In this document: one piece after another, positions 33,146-42,807 of the stretch | Layout of the letters: each line of letters starts with the position of its first letter | Numbering within the stretch: the first letter of the stretch is position 1 | Assembly (NCBI GenBank): GCA_013138975.1 | Contig: WTBR01000103.1 | Coordinates: forward strand, 1 to 46,093 | Length of the DNA: 46,093 nt | Source of the DNA: Bacteroidales bacterium | Lineage (GTDB): Bacteria > Bacteroidota > Bacteroidia > Bacteroidales > UBA12077 | Direction of reading: 5' to 3' | The notes under the pieces: model-generated | Seen by the model: only the letters and a program-made list of their open reading frames with translations | Told to the model about the DNA's origin: nothing | Database searches by the model: none | Translations under genes and position numbers: made by a program

Positions 33146-36100
33146 CTTTTGCCTCCTTCTTCTTATGAAATAAATAATAAATAACCGGAATAACATAAAT
33201 ATTTAAAAGTGTTGATGTTAACAAACCACCCAGAATAACTTTAGCCATAGGACTTTGAATCTCATTTCCTGTTGCATCACCCCTAAGAGCTAATGGAACA
33301 AGTGCGAGTGCCGCTGTTAAGGCTGTCATTAAAATAGGATTCAAACGATCAGCCGATGCACTTGTAATGTATTTATCTATTTCAACACCCAACGTCTCAA
33401 ACTGTTGATATTTCGAAACAAGTAAAATTCCATTACGAGTAGCAATTCCAAATAATGTTATGAATCCAATTATAGCTGGAATACTTACTATTCCTGAAGT
33501 AAAATAAATGGTAAATACACCACCAATTAATGCTAGCGGTAAATTAACCATAATAATACTTGCCAGTTTTAAATCTTTAAACTCCTGAAATAATAACAAG
33601 AATATTATAAATATTGCAAATATTGATGTTAACATTAATGTTTGCGATGCTCGTGCTTCACTCTCAAATTGTCCACCATACTGTATCATATAATTTTCCG
33701 GTAATACAATTTTCTCATCAATTTCGCGCTGAATATCATTTACAACACTTCTTAAATCGCGTTCTGCAACATTAGCCGAAATTACAATCTTACGCTGAAC
33801 ATTTTCTCTACTTACAGAACTTGGCCCCGCTACGGAAACAACATCAGCAACTTGTTCCAATGGAACTTTTTTGCCATTGTCTGTATCAATAAGTGCACTT
33901 TTTATTCCTTCAATTGATTTTGTGTAATCCTTATTTAATCGAACTATCAAATCAAATTTTCTTTGTCCTTCGTAAATGTCCGCAATTTTCTCCCCTGCGA
34001 ATGCGAGTTCAACAAACTCATTAAACTGATTCATTGTGATTCCATATCGTGCTAACATTTCTCTTTTAGCTCGAATTTGTACCTGAGGAATCTCAACTTG
34101 TTGTTCAACACTAACATCAACTAATCCCGGAATATCAATAATTGTATTCTGAATTTGATTACCAATCATAAACATCTTATTCAGATCGGTTCCAAAAAGT
34201 TTAATCGCAATATTAGCTCGAGTACCCGATAGCATATGATCTATTCTATGACCTAAAGGCTGACCAACAGTAGCTGCAATTCCAGGCACACCTGCCATTT
34301 TAGCTCTAACATCAGCCATAAACTCTTCTCTTTCACGATCAATTAATTCGAAGTTCACATCAATTTCGGCACTATTCGTAGTTTGAGAATGTTCATCTAA
34401 CTCACCACGACCAGTTCTGCGCGAAGTAGTACTTACCTCGGGAATAGATAATAACTCAGTTTCTATCAGATTTCCCAAACGGTTACTCTCCTCTAATGAA
34501 ATTCCCGGTTTACTAATTGCTGATATGGTTAAAGCACCTTCGTTAAATTCAGGTAAAAAACTTCTACCCATGGTTGAAAGTGCAATTAATGATGCAACAA
34601 TTAATCCCAATGAAAAGAAAACAACTGCTTTTTTATGAGCCAATGCCCACTTTAAAGATTTTAAATAAGCATTCGTTAACATTGTTGTAAGCCACTTATC
34701 TTTGCTCTTCCGATTCATATATTTCTCGTTGGAGAGCAATAGTTTACATAGAAGAGGAGTTAATGTCATTGCAACAACCAGTGACATAAATAATGAAACA
34801 ATATAAGCTATGCCTAATGGTTTTAGCATTCGTCCTTCCATACCGGAAAGAAAAAACAATGGAATAAATGCAACAATAATAATGAGTGTTGCATTTAATA
34901 TTGAAGCACGAATTTCTTTTGACGCTTCAAATACCACATTAAATGCCGATTCTCTGTTCTTTTTCGGTAACTTATGATTTTGCCGGAGACGCTTATACAC
35001 GTTTTCTACATCAATAATGGCATCATCGACCAGAGATCCAATTGCAATTGCCATTCCTCCCAGGCTCATTGTATTAATATTCAATCCCATAAAATGGAGA
35101 ACAATAATTGCCCCAAGTAAGGATATTGGAATAGCTAGAATTGAAATTATAGTTGTTCTGAAACTTCCTAAAAACAAAAATAAAATTACGATAACAAATG
35201 CTGAGCCCTCTAATAATGCTCTTTGTACATTGTTTACTGATTTCTCAATAAAATCAGCTTGTCTAAAAATCTTACTATCTAAAACCACATCCGGAGGTAA
35301 AGTTTTACGTAACTCATTCAGATTTTTTTCGATATTTTCTGTAAGATTTAATGTGTTTGTATTCGGTTGTTTTGATATGGATAATATTACCGATGGCTTT
35401 GCATTTTGCGATGCATATCCCATTTTCACAGCTGCACCAATTTTAACTTCAGCAATATCATTTACCAATACAGGCCGTCCGTTTTTAGATTTTATAAAAG
35501 ATTTACCTAATTCCTCTAAATTAAATGTTCGTCCTATACCCCGAACCACATATTCGTTCCCATATTCTCGAACAACACTCCCTGAAGAATTTTCACTAAT
35601 TCCCTCGCATACATCTGCTAATTCCTCCAATGAAACTTCATAATATTTCATTTTTTGTGGATCAGCGAGTACCTGATATTGTTTATAATCACCACCAATA
35701 ATTGTAACCTGAGAAACACCTCCTGTTGCCAATAAAACCGGCTGAACATTCCAATCAGCAATGGTTCTTAAATCCATTAATGAAGTAGAATCAGATTGTA
35801 AACCTATAAATAAGATTTCTCCCATTACAGAAGATTGTGGTGCCAGTGTAGGTTGTCCAACATTTAATGGCATTTGACCTGCAAGTGTTACCATTTTTTC
35901 ACTTACAATCTGACGAGCCTTAAATATATCCGTACCCCAATCAAATTCGACCCATACAAATGAAAAGCCTTGGCTAGAATTAGAGCGCACTCTTCGTACA
36001 TTTGTAGCTCCATTCACAGCTGTTTCAATCGGGAAAGTAACCATTCGTTCAACTTCCTCAGCTGCCATACCGTGAGCATCGGTCATAACAACAACTGTTG

Positions 36101-36233
36101 GTGCTGTTAAATCAGGGAATACATCAACGTCCATTTTACCGGCAGTATAAACTCCGGCAAACATAAGTGCGATTGCACCCAAAAGCACAAAAAACTTATT
36201 TTCTAATGAAAACTTTATTACTTTATTTAACAT
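33132..36233 (-). CDS. Heavy-metal RND efflux pump (CzcA/CusA family)
   Basis: The 1033-residue inner-membrane pump has about 12 membrane helices and two large periplasmic loops. Helix 4 carries AIAIGSLVDDAIIDVENVY (residues about 394-412), with the acidic residues of the proton relay as in heavy-metal RND pumps. The N terminus VDVFPDLTAPTVVVMTDAHG is also typical. Metal cannot be fixed from these motifs: the VDDAIIDVEN form differs from both the Cus and Czc prototypes. It is flanked by its membrane-fusion protein and outer-membrane factor. The His-rich proteins upstream point to Cu, Ag, Zn or a similar cation. Confidence 0.9.
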   Translation of the reverse strand: MLNKVIKFSLENKFFVLLGAIALMFAGVYTAGKMDVDVFPDLTAPTVVVMTDAHGMAAEEVERMVTFPIETAVNGATNVRRVRSNSSQGFSFVWVEFDWGTDIFKARQIVSEKMVTLAGQMPLNVGQPTLAPQSSVMGEILFIGLQSDSTSLMDLRTIADWNVQPVLLATGGVSQVTIIGGDYKQYQVLADPQKMKYYEVSLEELADVCEGISENSSGSVVREYGNEYVVRGIGRTFNLEELGKSFIKSKNGRPVLVNDIAEVKIGAAVKMGYASQNAKPSVILSISKQPNTNTLNLTENIEKNLNELRKTLPPDVVLDSKIFRQADFIEKSVNNVQRALLEGSAFVIVILFLFLGSFRTTIISILAIPISLLGAIIVLHFMGLNINTMSLGGMAIAIGSLVDDAIIDVENVYKRLRQNHKLPKKNRESAFNVVFEASKEIRASILNATLIIIVAFIPLFFLSGMEGRMLKPLGIAYIVSLFMSLVVAMTLTPLLCKLLLSNEKYMNRKSKDKWLTTMLTNAYLKSLKWALAHKKAVVFFSLGLIVASLIALSTMGRSFLPEFNEGALTISAISKPGISLEESNRLGNLIETELLSIPEVSTTSRRTGRGELDEHSQTTNSAEIDVNFELIDREREEFMADVRAKMAGVPGIAATVGQPLGHRIDHMLSGTRANIAIKLFGTDLNKMFMIGNQIQNTIIDIPGLVDVSVEQQVEIPQVQIRAKREMLARYGITMNQFNEFVELAFAGEKIADIYEGQRKFDLIVRLNKDYTKSIEGIKSALIDTDNGKKVPLEQVADVVSVAGPSSVSRENVQRKIVISANVAERDLRSVVNDIQREIDEKIVLPENYMIQYGGQFESEARASQTLMLTSIFAIFIIFLLLFQEFKDLKLASIIMVNLPLALIGGVFTIYFTSGIVSIPAIIGFITLFGIATRNGILLVSKYQQFETLGVEIDKYITSASADRLNPILMTALTAALALVPLALRGDATGNEIQSPMAKVILGGLLTSTLLNIYVIPVIYYLFHKKKEAKDEKQ

Positions 36234-36339
36234 ATATTTTTTAATTAGTAATTAGTATCGAGTAATGAGTAATAAGATGTACACGTATTTAAAATCTACT
36301 TAGCGTAAACTCAAAACTTCAAACTCAAAACTTTAAACA

Positions 36340-37848
36340 TTAATGAACATGACCTGCATGAGGATCTAAGGTGTTTGATACAGCAGCTAGTTTAACAATT
36401 ATAGCTCCTTTTGAAATAATTCTTTCATCACCATTCAATCCTGCAATGATTTCTGAATTTATTCCATCGGAAACACCTAATTTTACTTCACGTTTTTCAA
36501 ACAATTCAGGACTTAACTGTACAAATACATAGAAGTTACTTTGCTCTTCAATCAATGCTGAATTAGGCACTAATAATGCTTTTTTATCCGATTTTGTTTT
36601 AATAAAGATCTCTACAAAACTTCCCGGAAGAAAACCATATTTATTATCAATATGAAAATTCACAGGAATCAAATAACCTTCGTCCTCATCTATATCTTTA
36701 CCATATGAAAGTAATTTTCCATTCAACTCACTTTGAGTATAAATTTTATTGTCGGTGAAAGATTTGATATTAAAAGAAGATATTAAGCTTAAATAAGGAT
36801 AGTATTTTTGCTGTACTTCTGCATTTACAATCAATTTATTATTATTAACTATAGAATATAGTTCTTCTCCCGCCTCAACATATTGTCCGTTTTTTACAAA
36901 AACGTGTTTTATTGAACCATTTTGTGGCGATGCTACAGATTGCCCTGCACTATTAAAGTTTGCTTTTAGATTATTATAAATTGCTTTTGCATTTTCATAA
37001 TCGGCCTTAGCACTTTCTACTTCTTTTTCCGATACAATTTTATTTTGTGATAGTGCCAATTTTCTATCATAATTAGTCTTGGCTAATTCATAGTTGTTTT
37101 TAGCTTCGGTATATTGCACTTCAATATTATCAGATGCTAAGCCTTTACCCGAAATACCTATCAATGTTTCTCCTGACTTCACAAATTGTCCTTCAAGAAT
37201 GTTATTAAAGAATTTTACAAGGCCGTTGGTTTTAGCAGTAACAATAACTTCACTGTTTTGATTTGGAAGTATCTGTGCTGTTGATTTTATCAGTTTTCCG
37301 AAATAATCTTTTTGTATGGAAACTGTTTCAAAATCAATTTTCCATGATTGCTCTTTGGTAAAACTAATTGCATTTATTTGATCGACTTCTTCTTCTTCTG
37401 CGGTATGGATTGCATCATGTTCATCATCATAAACCATAAAATTATCTATCACTATTTTATGATTCTCCGACTCTGTTTTAATTTCAAATATAAGTTTACC
37501 TTTTCCTGCTACCTCTGGCTGTAGTGCAAATTTATATATACCGGGTCTTATAGGTTTCTCAATGGTCTTACCTATTCCATTCGTACCAACATGCAACTCA
37601 ATTCTTACACTTCCTTCAGTTAAAGGTTTAAAATCACCTAATCTTGTAAAATGCGCCAATATATTAGTTGTTTTACCAATTATAAATGGATCTGCTTCTG
37701 CAAAAAGCTCAAATTGATCTGAATATTTAGTCAAATTTATTTTTACAGCACCATGATCATGCTCGTCTTCTAGACTTTCTGATACATTTGTTTTACAACT
37801 TATTATTGTAAAAGCAAGTATCAGAACATATAATATAATATGCTTCAT
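36340..37848 (-). CDS. Periplasmic membrane-fusion lipoprotein of the RND pump
   Basis: The 502-residue protein has a lipoprotein signal (LILAFTIISC, Cys19). An N-terminal extra domain (about 25-145) is of the type found in metal-specific adaptors. The barrel-sandwich/lipoyl halves surround a coiled-coil hairpin at about 245-290 (VQYTEAKNNYELAKTNYDRK and following). Short His/Asp/Glu-rich stretches, DDEHDAIHTAEEEE near 140-153 and HAGHVH at the very C terminus, could bind metal. It is the third gene of the efflux operon, about 105 bp upstream of the pump gene. It joins the pump to the TolC-like duct. Confidence 0.88.
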   Translation of the reverse strand: MKHIILYVLILAFTIISCKTNVSESLEDEHDHGAVKINLTKYSDQFELFAEADPFIIGKTTNILAHFTRLGDFKPLTEGSVRIELHVGTNGIGKTIEKPIRPGIYKFALQPEVAGKGKLIFEIKTESENHKIVIDNFMVYDDEHDAIHTAEEEEVDQINAISFTKEQSWKIDFETVSIQKDYFGKLIKSTAQILPNQNSEVIVTAKTNGLVKFFNNILEGQFVKSGETLIGISGKGLASDNIEVQYTEAKNNYELAKTNYDRKLALSQNKIVSEKEVESAKADYENAKAIYNNLKANFNSAGQSVASPQNGSIKHVFVKNGQYVEAGEELYSIVNNNKLIVNAEVQQKYYPYLSLISSFNIKSFTDNKIYTQSELNGKLLSYGKDIDEDEGYLIPVNFHIDNKYGFLPGSFVEIFIKTKSDKKALLVPNSALIEEQSNFYVFVQLSPELFEKREVKLGVSDGINSEIIAGLNGDERIISKGAIIVKLAAVSNTLDPHAGHVH

Positions 37849-37931
37849 ATTAAGTTTTATTAATAATTACTATAAGTATAATTTGTTAAGAATATTTTCT
37901 TACAAAAACCAAATCTTATTTTCCAAATGAT

Positions 37932-38189
37932 TTAATGTTTGTGATCGTGGTTGTCATCACTTTTGTGGTCATGATCATGATCGTGCGATTCAGTTGAATC
38001 AACTTTTACCTCAAAACTTTCTTGTTCAGGTGCAACTTGTTCTTCAGTTTCATGATCTCCATCTTGATGTTCAGTTCCATCAGCATGGGTGTGATCTCCT
38101 GAAAGGTCGTCATGAGTTTTATTACCACTACACGAAGAAATTACTACTACTAATGCATATAGGAATAATGTGAAAAATAAATTTTTCAT
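37932..38189 (-). CDS. Small His-rich lipoprotein (metal binding)
   Basis: An 85-residue lipoprotein (signal ALVVVISSC, Cys20) whose mature part is almost entirely His, Asp and Glu, with HDHDHDH and DDNHDHKH at the end. Such sequences chelate Zn, Cu, Ni or Co in the periplasm. Gene order places it between the DUF6769-like gene and the adaptor gene, so it is likely a metal buffer or metallochaperone feeding the pump. Confidence 0.75.
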   Translation of the reverse strand: MKNLFFTLFLYALVVVISSCSGNKTHDDLSGDHTHADGTEHQDGDHETEEQVAPEQESFEVKVDSTESHDHDHDHKSDDNHDHKH

Positions 38190-38261
38190 AATTCTAAATA
38201 TTTAAAATTAAATAAATGTTAATGTTTAATTCCCTGCTATAAAGCAAGTTAAAATAGTTAA

Positions 38262-38642
38262 TTATGAAATTTGTGGTGGTCCTCGAAGATAATTAGATTG
38301 AGGGATCTGATCAGAAATAAATTCAATATAGAAACTGCTATTTTTTGTTTCTAAAAATGAAATATGATTTAAAAATTCGTCTTCTGTATTTATAATAAAA
38401 ATATTGTCTAAAGAAATGCGTGTTAATATTTCTACATGAAAATGGCAAGCGTGATCATTACAATCTTGCTCACAATCATGAATTTCTGTAAATTCAAATG
38501 AATTACCCTCAAAAATATGTTCGGTATTACATTTAGTAAATAATTTCTCAGAATGATGATTATGCGGAACAATACTGTGGACAAAAATAATTGTCCAAGC
38601 AAACAGTAAAAATGGAAGTATGAGATATTTATTTCTTACCAC
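38262..38642 (-). CDS. DUF6769-like membrane protein, first gene of the efflux operon
   Basis: The 126-residue protein starts at GTG 38642. One N-terminal hydrophobic helix is followed directly by VPHNHH, then a cluster of Cys/His/Asp (HDCEQDCNDHACHFHVE near 56-72) and the terminal motif LRGPP. Bacteroidota genes of this type (as I recall, DUF6769) often stand before CzcA-type pumps. The Cys/His cluster suggests metal sensing or binding at the periplasmic face. A -7 box lies 4 bp upstream of the start, so the message could be leaderless. Confidence 0.6.
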   Translation of the reverse strand: MVRNKYLILPFLLFAWTIIFVHSIVPHNHHSEKLFTKCNTEHIFEGNSFEFTEIHDCEQDCNDHACHFHVEILTRISLDNIFIINTEDEFLNHISFLETKNSSFYIEFISDQIPQSNYLRGPPQIS

Positions 38643-38646
38643 GTGG

Positions 38647-38654
38647 CAAAGATA
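38647..38654 (-). promoter_or_regulatory. -7 box of the metal efflux operon
   Basis: On the minus strand TATCTTTG fits TAnnTTTG and ends 4 bases before the GTG start. It is the same octamer as before the methyltransferase gene at 8176. No -33 match is clear. No regulator gene adjoins the operon. Confidence 0.5.
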
Positions 38655-38781
38655 ATGAATAATTTAAATTTATTATAAGACTATGAAATAGGTATCAGGT
38701 TTAATCTAACTATTATCCTTTTTTATAACAACCATTAAATTTATTGCAACTTAATGTTTAAAAAAAGATATACTTATAGTT

Positions 38782-38877
38782 CAATTTATTGATATTAGTT
38801 CGGGCATTAACAAAGAAGACATCAGCAATATTTTTATTTCATTCTTCACAACAAAAGAGGACGGTTCCGGATCTTGA
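38782..38877 (+). pseudogene. Histidine kinase ATPase-domain scrap
   Basis: The plus strand reads QFIDISSGINKEDISNIFIS then FFTTKEDGSGS and a stop. This matches the G1 and F boxes of a histidine-kinase HATPase domain (DNGSGI-KED--KIF-PFFTTK--GSGIGLS), ending where the G2 box should begin. The DNG is IDIS-S here and no upstream kinase sequence remains. It is a dead fragment; the rest of 38643-39064 has no gene. Confidence 0.75.
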
Positions 38878-39064
38878 TTAACCATTTTCAAATAAATTAT
38901 AATAAGGCAAAAAAGATTACTTTAAATCTAATCTAAAAAAGCTAAAAGTAGAACAGTCTCATTGAAATTTGAAACTGTTTAAACGATTATTAACTATATC
39001 AATTTTCATAAAGAGTGTATCCTTGATATATAAATAAAAAATGTTAAATTTAGAACCTTAAAAC

Positions 39065-40405
39065 ATGACTATTATGAGTAACTTGTTGATTTTCATCCTG
39101 GTAATGATCTTTGGAGTATTACCGCTTTCCGCATTTATTTATTGGCTAAAATATAAAGGAACTATAATTTTCAAAACAGCCATTGCTATTCTCTTAACTA
39201 GTATTCTAGTTTCTATTGGTTCTTTCACTGTGGGTTACTACGGAATAAAACATCTGGTTTGGTTTGTACCTGCAGGCTATTTAGCCTTACTCTTTGGTAA
39301 TTTAATATTCCGGAATTTTGTACAAGCACCTATAAAATCATCAATTGAAACCTTACACAAACTCTCAAAGGGAGATATTCACAGCGATATTGATGAAAAA
39401 CTAAAATCGAATAAAGATGAAACGGGACAAATTAATATTGCCCTGGATGAAATAATTAGAAGTTTAAACGAAACTGCTGAATTTGCTAATCAAGTTGGTG
39501 AAGGAAACTTTGATCACGAAATTGAAGTCCTAAGCGAATCTGATCTTTTAAGATTAGCTTTAATTAAAATGCGTGAGAAACTTAAGGATGCTGCCTCTAA
39601 GCAAGAAGAAAAAAGAATTGAAGAAGAAAAAAGATCATGGACAAATGAAGGTTTAGCAAAGCTTAACGAGATTTTGCGTAAACAAGAAGATGCTGCAGAA
39701 TTATCATACCAAATATTAAGCTTTATAGTTAATTACCTGAATGCTAATCAAGGTGGTGTATTTATTAGAAATAACGAAGATCAAAACAATATTATACTAG
39801 AACTTAAATCTTTTTATGCTTTTAACAGAAGAAAATATATTCAAAAAACATTTGAATTAGGAGAAGGTTTAGTTGGAAATTGTGCGTTTGAAAAACAAAC
39901 CATCCATTTAACTGATATTCCTGATAATTATATTCAAATTACTAGTGGAATGGGTGGTTCTAATCCAAAAAGTTTATTGCTTATTCCAATGAAAATGGAA
40001 GACGAAGTTTTTGGCGTAATTGAAATTGCCTCATTTAGTACATTTGAAAAATATCACATTGAATTTGTTGAACAAGTATCCCTAAGTATTGCCAGTTCGC
40101 TTAATATGGCAGAAACGAATAGACATACTTCAGAACTTTTAGAAAGAACTCAACAACAAGCCGAAGAAATGTCTGCCCAAGAAGAAGAAATGCGCCAAAA
40201 TTTGGAAGAGCTACAATCTACACAAGAAGAATCGACCCGAAAAAACCAAGAAGTAGAAAAACTACTGGAAGAGTCTCAGAAACAAGCTATAATAATAAAA
40301 GAACAAATTGCAGAATTCGAAGAAAAAGAGATTAACTGGACGTATGAATTTGAATTGATGCAAAAGGAAATTGAAGAATTAACAGAGAAATTAGGAAAAA
40401 AATAA
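39065..40405 (+). CDS. Membrane-anchored HAMP/GAF coiled-coil protein
   Basis: The 446-residue protein has three hydrophobic helices at about 5-27, 33-57 and 64-84. A HAMP-like linker follows (PIKSSIETLHKLSKGDIHSD, about 92-111, with a second weaker unit to ~170), then a GAF domain (about 200-360, with GEGLVGNCAFEKQTIHLTDI near 268-287) and a long C-terminal coiled coil (QQQAEEMSAQEEEMRQNLEE and on). No kinase, cyclase or methyl-accepting output domain is present, so it may signal by partner binding. It could have worked with the histidine kinase whose scrap lies just upstream; that is inference. Confidence 0.75.
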   Translation: MTIMSNLLIFILVMIFGVLPLSAFIYWLKYKGTIIFKTAIAILLTSILVSIGSFTVGYYGIKHLVWFVPAGYLALLFGNLIFRNFVQAPIKSSIETLHKLSKGDIHSDIDEKLKSNKDETGQINIALDEIIRSLNETAEFANQVGEGNFDHEIEVLSESDLLRLALIKMREKLKDAASKQEEKRIEEEKRSWTNEGLAKLNEILRKQEDAAELSYQILSFIVNYLNANQGGVFIRNNEDQNNIILELKSFYAFNRRKYIQKTFELGEGLVGNCAFEKQTIHLTDIPDNYIQITSGMGGSNPKSLLLIPMKMEDEVFGVIEIASFSTFEKYHIEFVEQVSLSIASSLNMAETNRHTSELLERTQQQAEEMSAQEEEMRQNLEELQSTQEESTRKNQEVEKLLEESQKQAIIIKEQIAEFEEKEINWTYEFELMQKEIEELTEKLGKK

Positions 40406-40453
40406 TTCGAAAAAGGTTTCATTATAAACATGCTATTTATAAAAACTCATTAA

Positions 40454-41479
40454 ATGAGAAGAATAATTACTCTTTTGGCTTTTCTTTTTATTTTCCAATC
40501 CTTAACAAATTTTCTTTGCGCTCAAGAAAAAAATAATTACATTGATGTTAGTGATAATCTTTATCTTATAACAAATATTTCTGGAGGAAATGTTTCATTT
40601 CTTGTTACCAGAAAAGGAATTGTTGTTGTTGATGCAGGAAGTACTCCTAGTAATGGAAGAAAAATTATTTCAATTATAAAATCAGTTTCCAATAAGCCCA
40701 TAAAATATTTGATATTAACCCATTTTCATGGTGATCATATAAATGGAATTGTTGGATTTCCAAATGATGTTAAAATAATTGCTCATATAGATTTAGCAAA
40801 AAACAACGCCTCTTTTAACAAAAAAAATATTGATAATTATATAAACAATGTTCTTCCAAGTTATCTAGTTAATTTGAAACTTCAAATGGGAGAAATTAAA
40901 GATAAAAATAGCAATGAATATTTGACTCTTAAAGAAGATTTCGAAAACAATGAAGAATACTTAGAAGAAATTAAAAATATTGAGTTTAGGAATCCTGATA
41001 TAACATTTGAAGATTATTACAGATTTAAAATTGCCGATGAAAGAATTATGCTTGAATATACTGGATCAGGACATACAAACGATAATATCGTGGTAAAATT
41101 TTCAAATCATAATGTAATACATACTGGCGATCTGGTTTTTAATGGAAGTATTCCATATTTAATTAATGATCACGGTGTTGATGTTTTCAATTGGATGAAA
41201 ACTTTGGATGATTTATACAAAGAAAATATTTATACTGTAATTCCCGGACATGGTGAAATTGATGAAAAAATAATATTAAAAGAGCAATCCGATTATTTTA
41301 AAACGCTATCAAAACAAATTGAAATGCTAAAAAATGATGGTTTTAATTTGGAAGAAATTAAAGAAAAGATTGACATTAATGATTATGGATTAACTGGGAA
41401 TGAAAATCAGTTTCCAATAAATATAGAGGTAATTTACACCCAACTTGTAAGTAAAGGTATTGAATGGTGGAAGTTTTAA
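40454..41479 (+). CDS. Secreted metallo-beta-lactamase-fold hydrolase
   Basis: The 341-residue protein has a signal peptide to about residue 23 (FLCAQ). The metal motifs of the fold are complete: THFHGDH near residues 93-99, GSGHTND near 201-207, HTGDLVF near 218-224 and PGHGE near 264-268. A helical insertion of ~60 residues lies between the first and second motifs. Members hydrolyse esters, thioesters, sulfates or lactams with a dinuclear Zn site. The substrate cannot be inferred. It lies 48 bp after the GAF protein gene, possibly in the same transcript. Confidence 0.8.
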   Translation: MRRIITLLAFLFIFQSLTNFLCAQEKNNYIDVSDNLYLITNISGGNVSFLVTRKGIVVVDAGSTPSNGRKIISIIKSVSNKPIKYLILTHFHGDHINGIVGFPNDVKIIAHIDLAKNNASFNKKNIDNYINNVLPSYLVNLKLQMGEIKDKNSNEYLTLKEDFENNEEYLEEIKNIEFRNPDITFEDYYRFKIADERIMLEYTGSGHTNDNIVVKFSNHNVIHTGDLVFNGSIPYLINDHGVDVFNWMKTLDDLYKENIYTVIPGHGEIDEKIILKEQSDYFKTLSKQIEMLKNDGFNLEEIKEKIDINDYGLTGNENQFPINIEVIYTQLVSKGIEWWKF

Positions 41480-41585
41480 AGGATTTCGCAAAAAATAATT
41501 ACAGTTCAAACATCCATTTTATTTAACTCGAATACAAAAAATACCTAATATACGGTATTGTATATCTTTTCACTTAATTATTCTT

Positions 41586-41607
41586 TTGTGTTAAAATTTT
41601 AACACAA
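41586..41607. promoter_or_regulatory. Perfect 22-bp palindrome before the porin gene
   Basis: TTGTGTTAAAATTTTAACAC followed by AA is fully self-complementary over 22 bp and ends 6 bp before the porin ATG. It could be an operator for a dimeric repressor or, on RNA, a stem that hides the ribosome entry region. No regulator gene is adjacent. Confidence 0.6.
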
Positions 41608-41613
41608 GAAAGA

Positions 41614-42807
41614 ATGAAACGATCTGTACTAATATTAAATCTATTAATACTTACATCACACTTATTTGCATATAAAAATTTCAATTCAACTTTATCTGAA
41701 ACTAATAAATTTTCCAGAAATAAACTTGAACATGAAAATGCAATTATTCTGGGAGCAACATATATTGGAGATCTTGCAAATAATATTTCTGGAGGATTAA
41801 ATAAAGGAATAGTATATCTAGGTCTGGGAAATTTAACCTTAAATATAAATACAAAAAACATGGGTCTATGGAGTGGTGGAAATATTTATTTAAATGGTGC
41901 TTCTGCTCATGGGAAATCACCAACTGAAAATCTAATTGGAGATTTTCAAGTAGCCTCTAATATAGATGCAGGGAGGAATATTTTGTATATCCAAGAGTTC
42001 TGGTATAAACAAAGTTTTACGAATTTAGAATTTACAATAGGAATCCAGGATTTAAATGCAGAATTTGCTACAAGCCAAAACAGTAGTGAGTTTATTAATA
42101 GTTCTTTTGGAATAGCACCTGTAATTGCCGATAATGTTCCTTGCTCAATATTTCCTATAACTGGGCTAGGTTTTACAGGGAAGCTGAAATTAAATGAAGA
42201 TATCACAATACAAATGGCACTTTTTGATGGTTTCCCAACTGGAATTAATAATATCGAAAATAATACTTCCAGGAAAATACAAAGTAACGACGGGTTTTTA
42301 TACTTTACTGAATTACAATTCACAAAAAAATTGAACAATTTATCCAGCTCTTATAAAATTGGATATTATTATCATTCTGGTTTAGTAGAAGTAAATGAGG
42401 AGACCAACCTTACATCATCAATCATTAATAATAATGAGGGATATTATTTTATTGCTGATCATTCATTATTACAGAAAGGAAATAAGTCTATAGGATTATT
42501 TACACAACTATCTTTTAGCCCATCAGAAATAAACCTTCATAATAAATATGTAGGTGCTGGTTTTCGATTTTCAGGGTGGTTTGATAAACAACACAATAAT
42601 GAAATTGGTATAGCAATAGCATACGCTGGATTCAACAAAGAGTTAAATCATAAACATGAAACACTAATTGAAATTTATTATAATTTACCTCTCAATAAAA
42701 ATATTTATTTAAAACCTGATTTACAATATATTATAAATCCTTTAGGGACAGAAACCATTATAAAAAATGCTATGGTTTTATTCTTGAGGTTTGGAATTGA
42801 GTTTTAA
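41614..42807 (+). CDS. OprB-family outer-membrane porin
   Basis: The 397-residue protein has a signal peptide (LILTSHLFA). LNKGIVYLGLGNLTLNINT, then GLWSGGNIYLNGASAHGKSP and WYKQSFTNLEFTIGIQDLNA, are typical of carbohydrate-selective OprB porins, and it ends in an aromatic strand (LFLRFGIEF). Such porins let sugars or other polar solutes diffuse through the outer membrane. It stands behind a 22-bp palindrome and is followed immediately by a short frame with no ATG. No sugar-utilisation genes are nearby, so the solute is unknown. Confidence 0.8.
   Translation: MKRSVLILNLLILTSHLFAYKNFNSTLSETNKFSRNKLEHENAIILGATYIGDLANNISGGLNKGIVYLGLGNLTLNINTKNMGLWSGGNIYLNGASAHGKSPTENLIGDFQVASNIDAGRNILYIQEFWYKQSFTNLEFTIGIQDLNAEFATSQNSSEFINSSFGIAPVIADNVPCSIFPITGLGFTGKLKLNEDITIQMALFDGFPTGINNIENNTSRKIQSNDGFLYFTELQFTKKLNNLSSSYKIGYYYHSGLVEVNEETNLTSSIINNNEGYYFIADHSLLQKGNKSIGLFTQLSFSPSEINLHNKYVGAGFRFSGWFDKQHNNEIGIAIAYAGFNKELNHKHETLIEIYYNLPLNKNIYLKPDLQYIINPLGTETIIKNAMVLFLRFGIEF

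Noticed and set aside
35017..35643. 208-residue plus-strand frame inside the RND pump gene
   Set aside because: Antisense shadow of a strongly conserved gene.
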